A DNA stretch of 64,000 bases from Eutrophobius brisbanensis (GCA_038131795.1 JAYPQE010000003.1:620001-684000), one strand, 5' to 3'. Counted from the first letter of the stretch, positions 54,570 through 64,000 are shown. The notes: generated by a model not told the origin, from the sequence alone. Made by a program: numbers and translations.

Positions 54570-55360
54570 CAAATAAAAATATAATTCAACCGAATTTAAA
54601 GCAGGAGAACACAGCACCTGAAAAGTTAGAGTGGACACCAGAGTTGGTCAAACGATTCTGGGATGGCCTGACACATACCAGATTACTGGAATTGGGGTTT
54701 TCAAGACAGGTGGGTAAAAGTCTAATTGTTATGATAGAGCATCTCTTGCCTAAGAAAGGCGTCATATTGGATTTTGGAGCAGGTGACGGTGATTTAATCA
54801 AATTACTGTGTGAGCGTGGATTTGCGACTTCAGCTTATGAAAACTCAGGTGAACGACAGCATAAGTTAATTCAAATGTTAAGTGATTATGAAAAATTTAC
54901 AGGGATAGTAGATGCCGCATCCGATCTAAAATTTGATGTGATTATTATGGCAGAAGTTATAGAGCATTTGCTGGATGAAGAGATTGATAAGACTTTAGTA
55001 AGGGTAGTAAATATGCTTGTTCCTGGCGGTGTTCTGGTTATAACGACCCCAAACGATGAAGACCTTGAACTGAATATGGCATATTGCCCGATAAGTAATA
55101 AGATCTTTCATCGATGGCAACATGTCAGATCTTTTACTGCGGGGTCCCTTAAAGATTTGCTGGCTAAATATGGTGTCGAGGAGCTTGCCACCCACAAAGT
55201 TGAATTGAACGACCATATATTTTTACCTGGAGATAACATGTGGGGTCAGAAAATACAGGGTGAGCGACCATCATTTCTATCAGACATCAAAAGTAATATA
55301 TCGGTGACTGCAGGCAGTGAGCAAAATTTGATCTTTCTAGGTAAAAAAACAAATGATTAA
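54566..55360 (+). CDS. Class I SAM-dependent methyltransferase
   Basis: This is a 264-residue methyltransferase of the Methyltransf_23/11 type. The SAM site is VILDFGAGDGDLIKLLCERG and the second motif is DVIIMAEVIEHLLDEE. The C-terminal LVPGGVLVITTPNDEDLELN is typical. The substrate is unknown, probably a sugar in this cluster. It overlaps the TylF-like gene. Confidence 0.85.
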   Translation: MTNKNIIQPNLKQENTAPEKLEWTPELVKRFWDGLTHTRLLELGFSRQVGKSLIVMIEHLLPKKGVILDFGAGDGDLIKLLCERGFATSAYENSGERQHKLIQMLSDYEKFTGIVDAASDLKFDVIIMAEVIEHLLDEEIDKTLVRVVNMLVPGGVLVITTPNDEDLELNMAYCPISNKIFHRWQHVRSFTAGSLKDLLAKYGVEELATHKVELNDHIFLPGDNMWGQKIQGERPSFLSDIKSNISVTAGSEQNLIFLGKKTND

Positions 55361-55411
55361 TTTGGCAAGACTTGACTGCATGCCGGCGTTTCATCAGTAG
55401 ATAATTTATAT

Positions 55412-57904
55412 ATGGGTAGTTTAAGGGCATATATAAGGAAAGTCGTTCCATTAAGCATCAGGAATATCTTGTATCCATACTATTATCATCCCGTCAACCT
55501 GGTGTCGAGAGCATTATCTGAGGCCCAAAAAAAGTATTTGATTCAACGCCGGGTCTATACGAAAGAAACCGGCTCGGGTTCAATTGCACAGCGAATATTA
55601 AATAATAAATATCTTAAATATTGTTATTTGAAGATTTGCTTTTTTCTTTACGCTATATATTTTCTCATCTATTTGACGATGAGAAAAATGTACCTTGTTT
55701 TATGGGCAGTCATATTAAAATATAGATTCCTGCTGGTTGACACAAATGCGGTGAGTGACATTAAAATAATCGGCGCAAAAACTGGGTTTAAATTACTTTT
55801 TTACATAGCAGAGCTACATTATTGTCATTGGTTTGAAGGTTTGACTAAAAAAATAAGCCAATCTTCAATGCCAATTCAACATTCTGGAATTTTGCATGTG
55901 ATAGGCAGTCTTGGCCCTGGCGGGTCTGAACGGCAATTGGTCATGACTGTTTCATCCTTGGTAAATGAGGCAGATTGGCATGTGAATGTGGCTTGTGAAG
56001 ACTTGTCTTCAGACTCTGCACGATTTTATTTATCACAGCTTGAAAATCTAAAGGTAAACGTTACAACTGTATCTGAACAGGTGATAATTAATGACCGGGA
56101 ACAAGCAGATTACTACGCTTCCATTATTGACTGTCTGCCACTGTCTCTTAGAGAGGGCGTTGCAGAGTATATAGGGCTATTGCATAACAATACCCCTGAA
56201 ATCGCCCATTTTTGGCTAGACAGTGTCTGTATAAAAGGCGGAATAGCGGCAGTCATTACCGGCGTTCCTCGTATTGTCCTTGGTTTGAGGAGTCTTCCTC
56301 CTTACCATTTTGCATTTCACAGACCTTATATGCAGCAGGCATACCGTTGGTTGGCGAATCAACCGGGAGTTACTTTGGTTAATAATAGTTATGCAGGTGC
56401 AAGGGCGTATGCACAATGGCTTGATGTCCCGCTTGATACAATAAAAGTAGTTCATAACGGATTTAATATCGATGCAGATGAGGTTATTGATAAAAAGAAT
56501 GAAACCAGTGTGGTTATAAGGCGTAAATTCAATATTCCAGAGGACAGGCCGGTGCTCGGTACCGTCATTCGTTTTTCGGAAGAGAAAAGGCCTTTTTTCT
56601 GGATTGAGATCGCCGCCGCAGTTTATCGACTGGATCCCAGTATCCACTTTTTAATAATTGGAGATGGCCCCTTACTGCAGCAAGCTAAAAATAAAACAAT
56701 TGACAACGGTTTGCGAGGTAATATCCATTTTTGTGAAAATGTTGCAGATGTATATGCCCATATATTAACAATGGACTTGTTCCTGCTGACCTCCAGAGTG
56801 GAAGGCTTGCCTAACGTTTTAATCGAATCACAGATATTGGGTGTGCCTGTTGTAACAAGCGATGCAGGTGGTGCTGCTGAGACGTTACTGAATAATCAAA
56901 CTGGTTGGATATTAGAAAATGAAACCGTCGAGGAAATAGCCCGCAAGGTTTGTGAGTTAATCCATGATAAAGCAAGCCTGGAAATTGCAGGTAACCATGG
57001 CAGGAAATATGCTTCTAATAAATTTAGCGTAGAGAAAATGCTGGGTAATATTAGAAAAATCTACAGTCAATCAGATTTTCTACCTGACAAGCATGATCTG
57101 ATTGCAAGATTCGAGTTTGGCAAAAATTGGGAAAAGTATATCAAGTCTAATTTTAGTAATGAGGTGCTTGAACAGTCTAAAAAGCATTTGATGGAATTTT
57201 TGGGGTCGGAGAACTTGAAAGATAAAACATTCCTGGACATTGGTTGTGGGAGTGGTTTGCATTCGCTCTCAGCTATCGATGCGTGTGCATCTGAAGTTTA
57301 TAGTTTTGATTATGATGTAAATTCTGTTAGAGCAACGCGTTATTTGAAAGAAATAAGGAATCGTATAAATGATTGGACGATTGAACAGGGATCAGTCCTG
57401 GATGATGTATATATAAATGATCTTCCTGAGTTTGATATTGTTTATTCATGGGGTGTTTTACATCACACCGGAGATGTTTGGCATGCGATTAAAAATGCTG
57501 CAAGTCGTGCGAAGCCTGGTGGGATACTTTATCTGGCCCTGTATTCTGCAGATGTGCAAATTAATCCTGGGCCTGAATTCTGGCTTGAGGTGAAGAAAAA
57601 ATATTTGTCTTCAGGAATATGGGTGAGACGGAGGATGGAACTCTGGTACATCTGGCGTTTTATGATGGAAAGCCAACCTGCAAAAATTATCAAAGTTCTG
57701 AAAAGGGCGCGTGAGTACAAAAAAGAACGAGGTATGAATTTCATGACAGACATCAGGGACTGGTTGGGTGGGTGGCCTATGGAATTTGTTTATGATGATG
57801 ACGTCATCAGCTTTTGTGAGAAACTCGGATTTAAATTGGAAAAAATAGCCACAGGTGAAGCGAATTCTGAATTTCTGTTTAAAAACACCGCTGACCGTGA
57901 GTGA
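55412..57904 (+). CDS. GT4 glycosyltransferase fused to a methyltransferase
   Basis: This is an 830-residue protein with three regions. The first ~150 residues include a strongly hydrophobic stretch around 70-110, probably membrane-associated. Residues ~160-545 form a GT4 glycosyltransferase (VIGSLGPGGSERQLVMTVSS, RFSEEKRPFFWIEIAA, SRVEGLPNVLIESQILGVP). Residues ~570-810 form a SAM methyltransferase (FLDIGCGSGLHSLSAIDACA, YSWGVLHHTGDVWHAIKNA, AKPGGILYLALYS). The fusion is a single uninterrupted frame. It may couple sugar addition with capping methylation. Confidence 0.88.
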   Translation: MGSLRAYIRKVVPLSIRNILYPYYYHPVNLVSRALSEAQKKYLIQRRVYTKETGSGSIAQRILNNKYLKYCYLKICFFLYAIYFLIYLTMRKMYLVLWAVILKYRFLLVDTNAVSDIKIIGAKTGFKLLFYIAELHYCHWFEGLTKKISQSSMPIQHSGILHVIGSLGPGGSERQLVMTVSSLVNEADWHVNVACEDLSSDSARFYLSQLENLKVNVTTVSEQVIINDREQADYYASIIDCLPLSLREGVAEYIGLLHNNTPEIAHFWLDSVCIKGGIAAVITGVPRIVLGLRSLPPYHFAFHRPYMQQAYRWLANQPGVTLVNNSYAGARAYAQWLDVPLDTIKVVHNGFNIDADEVIDKKNETSVVIRRKFNIPEDRPVLGTVIRFSEEKRPFFWIEIAAAVYRLDPSIHFLIIGDGPLLQQAKNKTIDNGLRGNIHFCENVADVYAHILTMDLFLLTSRVEGLPNVLIESQILGVPVVTSDAGGAAETLLNNQTGWILENETVEEIARKVCELIHDKASLEIAGNHGRKYASNKFSVEKMLGNIRKIYSQSDFLPDKHDLIARFEFGKNWEKYIKSNFSNEVLEQSKKHLMEFLGSENLKDKTFLDIGCGSGLHSLSAIDACASEVYSFDYDVNSVRATRYLKEIRNRINDWTIEQGSVLDDVYINDLPEFDIVYSWGVLHHTGDVWHAIKNAASRAKPGGILYLALYSADVQINPGPEFWLEVKKKYLSSGIWVRRRMELWYIWRFMMESQPAKIIKVLKRAREYKKERGMNFMTDIRDWLGGWPMEFVYDDDVISFCEKLGFKLEKIATGEANSEFLFKNTADRE

Positions 57905-57914
57905 TTGATTAAGT

Positions 57915-59099
57915 ATGGGCAGCAACAATAAATCTGTAAAAATACGTATATTAATTGGCAGCCTTGATGTGGGTGGCACAGAAACGCATTTGGTTCGATT
58001 GCTGCCGGAGTTGGTGGTTAGTGGGATTGAACCAGTAATTATTACACTTACCCATAAAGGCTTTCTAGCTGTGGAGTTGGAAAAGCTAAATATAAGCGTT
58101 TTCAGCCCGCCGATGATAATTCGTGTACTTCAAAGATTTCCATTGATCAGCAGGCTGACAGCCCCCCTTGGTACATTGTTATATTTGTCATTTGTATTTA
58201 AACGTTATTCGGCCGACATTAGTTGTTTTTATTTGCCAACTTCATATTATTTGGGAATGTTGGCGCATATGTTAACAGTAGATAAAAGCAGGACCATCAT
58301 GTTTCGCCGCAGTCTAAATGATTATCAAAGAGATCGTTTCTTTATAAAACTATTTGAAAAATGGTTGCATAAACGAGTCGATATGATAGTGGGGAATAGT
58401 CAGGCTGTGATTAGTCAACTCCTTGCCACTGAAGATGCATCGCCTGATAAACTCAGGCTTATTTATAATGGAATTAAGTACCCGCAAAATAACGCCACAG
58501 TCCATGATGTGCCACTTATACGGCAAGAATTAGGCATAGATGATGCTACATTGGTTATGACAATAGTCGCCAACCTTATACCTTATAAGGGGCATGTAGA
58601 TCTAATTCTCGCATTATCGCAAATCAAAGAAAAACTGCCTGATCCCTGGTTGTTGCTTATGGTTGGGAATGGGCTGGAAAGACGACCTGATATAATACAA
58701 CAAATAGAAATTAATAATCTTGCCGGGAATGTGGTTTGCCTTGGACAAAGGAGCGATATTGAACAAATATATTTGCAAACCGATATTGGACTCCTGGTGT
58801 CTCATCAGGAAAGTTTTTCAAATGCTGTCATTGAAGGAATGGCTGCCGGAGTTCCAATGGTAGTTACTGATGTTGGAGGGAATAAAGAGGCAATTATTCA
58901 TGGGCAGTGTGGTCTGGTCGTTAAACCATGTGCTCCCAATGAGATCGCTTCTGCCATTTTAAAATTGGCTAATAATAAAGTTTTAAGGGATCAGTATGGC
59001 AAGAATGCCAGGTCCAGAGTCATGGAAAAGTTTAGTTCTGAAACGACCCTGGAGAATTATCAGGACTTGTTTGGGACCAAAAAAGTCAGAGAGATATGA
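57915..59099 (+). CDS. GT4 family glycosyltransferase
   Basis: This is a 394-residue glycosyltransferase. It has ILIGSLDVGGTETHLVRLLPE at the N-terminus, IVANLIPYKGHVDLILALSQ in the middle and the nucleotide-sugar motif SHQESFSNAVIEGMAAGVP with Glu spacing typical of GT4. It overlaps the next GT by four bases. Specificity is unknown. Confidence 0.9.
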   Translation: MGSNNKSVKIRILIGSLDVGGTETHLVRLLPELVVSGIEPVIITLTHKGFLAVELEKLNISVFSPPMIIRVLQRFPLISRLTAPLGTLLYLSFVFKRYSADISCFYLPTSYYLGMLAHMLTVDKSRTIMFRRSLNDYQRDRFFIKLFEKWLHKRVDMIVGNSQAVISQLLATEDASPDKLRLIYNGIKYPQNNATVHDVPLIRQELGIDDATLVMTIVANLIPYKGHVDLILALSQIKEKLPDPWLLLMVGNGLERRPDIIQQIEINNLAGNVVCLGQRSDIEQIYLQTDIGLLVSHQESFSNAVIEGMAAGVPMVVTDVGGNKEAIIHGQCGLVVKPCAPNEIASAILKLANNKVLRDQYGKNARSRVMEKFSSETTLENYQDLFGTKKVREI

Positions 59100-60226
59100 A
59101 AAAAATACTGTATCTGGTGACAGAAGACTGGTATTTCTGGTCTCATAGAAGGCACTTGGCAGAACAAGCTATTAAGGCTGGGTATAAAGTATCGCTTGTT
59201 ACGAAACCCGGGGCATATAGTGAAAAAATTTCAGCCATGGGGATAAATGTATTTCCAGTTGATATTGCCAGGTCAATCTCCTCTCCATTGAGAGAATTAA
59301 AAACCATTTATATCCTGATTGGTATCTACAGGAAAGTCTCGCCCGATTTGTTGCACCATGTATCATTAAAATCAATTTTTCTTGGTTCCATCGCTTCGCT
59401 GTTTGCACGGTCCCCGAAAATAATCAATGCATATACAGGACTGGGTTATATATTTATTTCTACAACATGGTTCTCGAAGCTTTTTAGGCTCTTTTTTTTT
59501 CCAATGCTTTCACTGCTTACTAGAAGTAATAAGTATTATTCCATAGTCCAGAATAATGATGATGCAATACTTCTCAAGGACAGGGGGCTAATACATTACG
59601 ATAGATATACACTTATCCCAGGTTCGGGGGTGGATATTGAAGAATTTAAGTATACACCGGAGCAGGATACGAATATGCCAATTGTCATGTTTGCCTCAAG
59701 GTTGTTGGTGGACAAGGGGATTTATGATTTTATCGAGGCATGTAAATTAATAAAGAAGGACAATGTTTCATCAAAATTTATTCTGGTGGGGTCTGTTGAC
59801 CTTCAAAATCCAAGTAGTATCAATGAGTCTGAAGTCGAATCATGGGTTGAAGATTATCTGGTTGAATGGTGGGGGTGCAGGTCGGATATGTATGAAGTCA
59901 TATGTCAATCAAATATCATCTGCCTACCATCTTATCGAGAAGGCCTGCCTAAAGTATTACTGGAAGCCGCTTCCATTGGTCGAGCAATTGTGGCGACAGA
60001 TGTTCCCGGGTGCCGGGACTGTGTTCAAAATGGAGTAAATGGATTTACAGTACCACCAAGAGACCCTGTCAGTCTGGCCCTTGCAATTAAACAATTAATT
60101 GGGGCAGATGAGACCAGAAGGAAAATGGGCAAGGCCGGGCATGATAACATCAGAAACAGATATGATGTTAGTACAATTAATCATCGAACACTTAGCCTGT
60201 ATAATGATCTCGTGAATGACCAGTAA
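59096..60226 (+). CDS. GT4 family glycosyltransferase
   Basis: This is a 376-residue glycosyltransferase. Features are YLVTEDWYFWSHRRHLAEQA, IPGSGVDIEEFKYTPEQD, FASRLLVDKGIYDFIEACKL and LPSYREGLPKVLLEAASIGR. It resembles the WbpT/WbnE-type GT4 proteins that act early in O-unit assembly, but the donor cannot be read. Confidence 0.9.
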   Translation: MKKILYLVTEDWYFWSHRRHLAEQAIKAGYKVSLVTKPGAYSEKISAMGINVFPVDIARSISSPLRELKTIYILIGIYRKVSPDLLHHVSLKSIFLGSIASLFARSPKIINAYTGLGYIFISTTWFSKLFRLFFFPMLSLLTRSNKYYSIVQNNDDAILLKDRGLIHYDRYTLIPGSGVDIEEFKYTPEQDTNMPIVMFASRLLVDKGIYDFIEACKLIKKDNVSSKFILVGSVDLQNPSSINESEVESWVEDYLVEWWGCRSDMYEVICQSNIICLPSYREGLPKVLLEAASIGRAIVATDVPGCRDCVQNGVNGFTVPPRDPVSLALAIKQLIGADETRRKMGKAGHDNIRNRYDVSTINHRTLSLYNDLVNDQ

Positions 60227-60248
60227 TTTTGTAAGGAGAAATATCAAT

Positions 60249-61700
60249 ATGCATCTGCAGAAAACACCACTTTGTCCTGTTATCCTGGCAGGTGGTGGCG
60301 GCACCAGACTTTGGCCGCTATCAAGGGGGCAGTATCCGAAACAATTTCTCACGTTTGGTGATGAACTGTCATTATTGCAAAAAACGATAGTGCGAATGCA
60401 TGATGTCTCTAAAGAGGATGAACATATGGCCCCGGTCCTGGTTTGCAACCATGATCATCGCTTCCTTGTTAATGATCATGCTGAGCAAGTTGTTGCAGAA
60501 CTATCAGATATTATACTTGAGCCCCTGGGCAGAAATACTGCACCTGCATTGACAATTGTTGCATTAAAGCTCCTTGAATCTGATCCTATGATGCTGGTGG
60601 CGCCCGCAGATCACCTTATTGCAAATACCTCAGAGTTTAAAAATGCAGTTGCGGCAGGTATGGAACAGGCCCTCCAGAATAAATTTGTAACTTTCGGTAT
60701 TCGCCCAACCAGGCCTGACACTGGGTATGGATATCTAGAAGTTAATCGCAACGATGACGATGTTACGCCGGTGGTTAATTTTGTTGAGAAACCAGATGAA
60801 GCCATGGCGATACAATATGTCAATGATGGTAATTATTTGTGGAATAGCGGTATATTTATGATGAAGGCGTCGAGGTGGCTGGATGCCATAAAACTTTATC
60901 GTCCGGATATTTATTCAGCCTGTGAAGCGGTAATGTCAAGCAGTAAAGAGATAGACGGGTTTTACCTGCTGCATGATTCCTTTAAAGATTGTCCTGCAGA
61001 TTCGATTGATTATGCCGTCATGGAAAAATTGTGTAGCAATTCTAATAGTGAAGAACTGGTAGTAGTAAAAACAAACCCGGGATGGACGGATCTTGGCAGC
61101 TGGGAGGCAATCTTTGATATTGGCGCAAAAGACGATGATGATAATGTGGTCAGTGGCAATGTCGTATGTCATGAGACCCGCAATTCTGTGATTCAGTCTC
61201 ATGGAAGATTAGTGGCCACATTTCATTGTGATGATGTGTTGGTCGTTGAAACGCCGGATGCTGTGCTTGTTGGTGATATAAATAACAGTCAGTCTGTAAA
61301 ACATATTGTTGATAAGCTAATTCAGCTTGAAAAACAAGAAGCCAGTTTGCATCAACTCGTACACCGTCCATGGGGAAGTTATGAAACCCTGGAACTGAAA
61401 GAAAATTATCAGGTTAAAAGACTGATTGTTAAACCTGAAAAAAAACTTTCACTGCAATTGCATCATAAGCGTGCCGAGCATTGGGTCGTGGTCAACGGTA
61501 TTGCGACTGTCACCCTTGGGGACAAGGTGTTCGAGCTAAATGAAAATGAATCAACGTATATACCCCTGGGAGAAAAACACAGGTTGGAAAATAAACAGGC
61601 TGTAGACTTGGAAGTCATTGAAGTTCAGTCTGGGAAATATCTCGGGGAAGATGATATCGTCAGGTTTGAAGATGACTTTGGGCGACATAGCAAGGCCTGA
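60249..61700 (+). CDS. manC: Mannose-1-phosphate guanylyltransferase / mannose-6-phosphate isomerase
   Basis: This bifunctional enzyme supplies GDP-mannose. It has about 483 residues from ATG 60249, which has AAGGAGA eight bases upstream; the ATG at 60216 overlaps the previous gene. The pyrophosphorylase motif is GGGGTRLWPLSRGQYPKQF, followed by FVEKPDEAMAIQYV. The isomerase cupin at the C-terminus is VHRPWGSYETLELKENYQVK and HHKRAEHWVVVNG. Confidence 0.95.
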   Translation: MHLQKTPLCPVILAGGGGTRLWPLSRGQYPKQFLTFGDELSLLQKTIVRMHDVSKEDEHMAPVLVCNHDHRFLVNDHAEQVVAELSDIILEPLGRNTAPALTIVALKLLESDPMMLVAPADHLIANTSEFKNAVAAGMEQALQNKFVTFGIRPTRPDTGYGYLEVNRNDDDVTPVVNFVEKPDEAMAIQYVNDGNYLWNSGIFMMKASRWLDAIKLYRPDIYSACEAVMSSSKEIDGFYLLHDSFKDCPADSIDYAVMEKLCSNSNSEELVVVKTNPGWTDLGSWEAIFDIGAKDDDDNVVSGNVVCHETRNSVIQSHGRLVATFHCDDVLVVETPDAVLVGDINNSQSVKHIVDKLIQLEKQEASLHQLVHRPWGSYETLELKENYQVKRLIVKPEKKLSLQLHHKRAEHWVVVNGIATVTLGDKVFELNENESTYIPLGEKHRLENKQAVDLEVIEVQSGKYLGEDDIVRFEDDFGRHSKA

Positions 61701-61712
61701 TGATCCTGCGAA

Positions 61713-62669
61713 ATGAAATCCATATTAATTACTGGTTCAGATGGGTTTATTGGTCAGGGCCTGGTGCAGAAGTTGCAGGGGAAGGATTACAATTTAACAT
61801 TAGGACAAAGAAAGAATCAGCCCATTTCGGAGTTTTCAGGTAAACATATTTTTCGTCAATTTGATCTGACGGATACTGAATCCATTTTGGCACTCTTCGA
61901 AGATAAACCTGATGTAGTGGTGCATCTTGCCGGTCAGGCCCATAATAATTCAGCTAATAACAATAATATCTTTCATGTGAACTGTCATGGTACTGAGCGT
62001 ATTGCCCGTATTGCGAATGAGTCAGGTGTGAAGTTGTTCATTTTTATGAGTACTGTCAAAGTACATGGTAAACATTCTGGAGGAGGATGTTTATCTGAAA
62101 AATCACCAGAGGCGGCAGAAGATCCTTATGCACTGAGTAAGTTATATGGAGAACAGTCTTTGATTACTGTTTGCAATGAAGGCGATATGAAGTTTGTGAT
62201 CCTTCGCCCACCATTGGTCTACGGTCCTGGCGTAAAGGCTAATTTTCTAAAATTCATGTCCATTATTGACAGCAATGTCCCATTGCCACTGGCAGGTTTT
62301 AATAATTGTCGAAGCTATATATATGTTGAAAATTTATGTCACATAATTGAGGGATTGTTTTGCCGGAAAAACTGCTGGAACCAGGTGTATCTTGTGAAAG
62401 ACGTTGATATTAGTACAAAAGACCTGGCGGTAAAATTATCTTTAGCCCTGGGGAGGAAACCTCGAATTTTCATGGCCCCCACAAATGTAATTAAAATTAT
62501 TGCCAGGGTATTAAAGAAAAACAGTCAATTTAATAGCCTTTACAATAGTTTGTTAATTGATAATTCAAAATTGCAAAATGACCTTGGCTGGACGACTTCC
62601 ATGGATTTAGATACGGCCCTGGAAAATACTATAGATTGGTATATGCGTACTAATAAGGGATTAAGTTGA
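61713..62669 (+). CDS. WbpV-like UDP-sugar 4-reductase/epimerase
   Basis: This extended short-chain dehydrogenase has 318 residues. It shows LITGSDGFIGQGLVQKLQG, VVHLAGQAHN and YALSKLYGEQ (YxxxK), with the STVKVHG serine block. The set WbpV, WbpL, WbpM makes UDP-QuiNAc and links QuiNAc-1-P to undecaprenyl phosphate in other gammaproteobacteria. It is followed, with overlap, by a WbpL-like transferase, then a WbpM-like gene, so the same role is likely. Confidence 0.75.
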   Translation: MKSILITGSDGFIGQGLVQKLQGKDYNLTLGQRKNQPISEFSGKHIFRQFDLTDTESILALFEDKPDVVVHLAGQAHNNSANNNNIFHVNCHGTERIARIANESGVKLFIFMSTVKVHGKHSGGGCLSEKSPEAAEDPYALSKLYGEQSLITVCNEGDMKFVILRPPLVYGPGVKANFLKFMSIIDSNVPLPLAGFNNCRSYIYVENLCHIIEGLFCRKNCWNQVYLVKDVDISTKDLAVKLSLALGRKPRIFMAPTNVIKIIARVLKKNSQFNSLYNSLLIDNSKLQNDLGWTTSMDLDTALENTIDWYMRTNKGLS

Positions 62670-63691
62670 CTATGGCAATAGCGACAATTCTGGCAGGTTT
62701 TATATTGTTAATGGTGCTCTCATATCTTGTAACAGGCGTGATCCTTAAGGTAGTAAAGAGAAATAAAATTCTAGACCATCCAGGCTCAAGAAGTTTGCAT
62801 GAAAATCCATTGCCTCGTGGAGGAGGGGTGACAGTAGCAATACTGGTCTTATCTTGTTTATTAGTGATGCAGTTTACAGGGGTGATAAGTGCGCTTGAAT
62901 TTTGGGCATTTTTCCTAGGAGGCGTCATGACCTTTATCATTGGCCTATTAGATGATGTCAGGACAGTCTCTGTTAAGATTAAGGGGATGGGATATTTAAT
63001 GGCGGCCCTTTGTGGGGTTGGGATCATAGAGTCTATACAGCTCGGTAATATCTTAGATGAATATATTTCAATTGTAATCTGGAGCGTGGTTATAACCTGG
63101 GCTATTAACTTGTATAATTTTATGGATGGCAGTGACGGGCTTGCAGGAATGCAGGCTGTTCTTGCTGGTTTGGTAATGATTTGTGTAGCGTATGTATTAA
63201 ATCTGGATCTTATCCTTTATCTTTCGCTGGTTATTACTGCTTCTTCATGTGGATTTCTAATCTATAATTTTCCTCCGGCAAAACTGTTTATGGGAGATTC
63301 CGGCAGTTGTTTTCTTGGCTTTATTTTCGGAATGACTGGATATTACTCAACCAGGATGGGGCTATTGCCGCTAGCGTTTTGGCTGGTACTATTTTCAGTT
63401 TTTATATGTGATTCTGCACTCACTTTAATGATGAGAATCGTGTCTGGGGAAAAATGGTACCAGGCACATAGGCAGCATGCATATCAAAAATTAATTCTCG
63501 CTGGGCACAGTCATAGATGGGTATTAATCCATTTTATATTGTTATTTATTGTACTTTTATTGCCTATGGCACTATCAGTATTGAGGTTTGAAAAATACGC
63601 AGTATATATTGTGGTGCTTTGCTATATGCTAATCATTACATTGTGGGCAATAATACAATATCAATACAAAAACAGGACTGAAATAGGGTAA
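62666..63691 (+). CDS. Undecaprenyl-phosphate glycosyl-1-phosphate transferase (WbpL/WecA-like)
   Basis: This polytopic membrane enzyme of 341 residues is in the MraY/WecA superfamily. Conserved parts are HPGSRSLHENPLPRGGGV, FIIGLLDDVRTV, NLYNFMDGSDGLAGMQAVLA and KLFMGDSGSCFLGFI, plus the cytoplasmic HRQHAYQKLILAGHSHRWV loop. It would start chain assembly on undecaprenyl phosphate. The start is TTG 62666 (AGGGA five bases upstream) or ATG 62672. Confidence 0.9.
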   Translation: MTMAIATILAGFILLMVLSYLVTGVILKVVKRNKILDHPGSRSLHENPLPRGGGVTVAILVLSCLLVMQFTGVISALEFWAFFLGGVMTFIIGLLDDVRTVSVKIKGMGYLMAALCGVGIIESIQLGNILDEYISIVIWSVVITWAINLYNFMDGSDGLAGMQAVLAGLVMICVAYVLNLDLILYLSLVITASSCGFLIYNFPPAKLFMGDSGSCFLGFIFGMTGYYSTRMGLLPLAFWLVLFSVFICDSALTLMMRIVSGEKWYQAHRQHAYQKLILAGHSHRWVLIHFILLFIVLLLPMALSVLRFEKYAVYIVVLCYMLIITLWAIIQYQYKNRTEIG

Positions 63692-63699
63692 GGCACTAC

Positions 63700-64000
63700 A
63701 TGTTGTCTATATCAAGACGTTACTTAATTATATTTCACGATATATGCATGGCTGTCCTGGCCTGGTTTATGTCATGGTGGATAAGGTATAACCTGGAGTT
63801 CCCATTTCCAGATCTGTCGATATGCCTGTCGTCAATTCCGTTAATCATAATTGTGCAGACCTTTGTCTATTGGCGATTCAATCTTTATCGTGGAATATGG
63901 CGTTTTGCGAGTTTGCCTGATTTATGGAATATATTGAGGGCGTCATTACTGGGCGGCATGTTAATTATGTTGGCACTATTTCTGTTCATCAGGCTTGAAG
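63700..64000 (+). CDS. WbpM/CapD-like nucleotide-sugar 4,6-dehydratase, 5' end only
   Basis: The first 100 codons of a gene that continues past the window. The visible part is an N-terminal membrane region with about three helices (MLSISRRYLIIFHDICMAV, FVYWRFNLYRGIWRFASLPD), as in WbpM-type UDP-GlcNAc 4,6-dehydratases. The catalytic part is outside. ATG 63700 has GGGTAAGG upstream. Assignment rests on the conserved NLYRGIWRFASLPDL motif and on context. Confidence 0.82.
   Translation, partial: MLSISRRYLIIFHDICMAVLAWFMSWWIRYNLEFPFPDLSICLSSIPLIIIVQTFVYWRFNLYRGIWRFASLPDLWNILRASLLGGMLIMLALFLFIRLE

Overview
The window looks like a chromosomal segment of a gammaproteobacterium with moderately low GC (low-to-mid 40s % by eye). 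The evidence for this is the rpsF-rpsR-DUF2232-rplI-dnaB-alr-radA block, the sdhE-ygfZ pair, dsbB, ubiG, a YgfX-type protein and gammaproteobacterial-style Gor and YpjD. I cannot name the genus. The succinate dehydrogenase has a mitochondria/alphaproteobacteria-like form (an SDHAF4-like small gene followed by sdhCDAB).

Layout. 1-3.6 kb: partial glutathione reductase, a cation-diffusion efflux pump, a VTT-domain membrane protein, an isolated mlaC and a truncated secreted-protein gene. 3.8-10.1 kb: ribosomal proteins S6, S18 and L9, DnaB, alanine racemase and RadA. 10.1-16.4 kb: an accessory stress region centred on an ECF sigma factor and its NrsF-like anti-sigma factor, with a DoxX-like protein, a VTT protein plus disulfide-reductase pair, a broken PiT transporter and an arsenite methyltransferase. 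Three intergenic sites in this region share a GTAAC(N)-N15/16-CGAA pattern, which suggests one local regulon. 16.4-30.5 kb: housekeeping genes (CorC-like, YpjD, Ffh, DsbB, YheT, YgfZ, SdhE, the sdh operon, YgfX, a squalene/phytoene-synthase-like protein, Gph, UbiG) and a decayed junction between a sulfatase-modifying-factor domain and SapC. 30.5-41 kb: an Atm1-type ABC exporter, a MacAB-type system, a nitroreductase and an RND pump. 41-43.5 kb: gltX with tRNA-Val, tRNA-Ala and tRNA-Glu.

43.6-64 kb (continuing past the edge): a large surface-polysaccharide cluster. It has UDP-glucuronate 4-epimerase, two nucleotide-sugar dehydrogenases, APS kinase, an EPS-type winged-helix regulator with two palindromic operators on its own start, RmlB, an asparagine-synthase-like amidotransferase, a Wzm/Wzt ABC exporter, methyltransferases, GT4 glycosyltransferases (one fused to a methyltransferase), ManC, and a WbpV-WbpL-WbpM-like set. 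The gene content fits an ABC-exported O-antigen or capsule started on undecaprenyl phosphate.

No CRISPR array, intact insertion sequence, prophage or rRNA was seen. The most unusual signals are the ECF promoter set around the arsenic/redox genes, the double-lesion PiT pseudogene, the operator pair overlapping the EPS regulator start codon, two gene-remnant junctions (around 3.45 kb and 29.95 kb), and a near-perfect 32-bp inverted repeat between ffh and dsbB.
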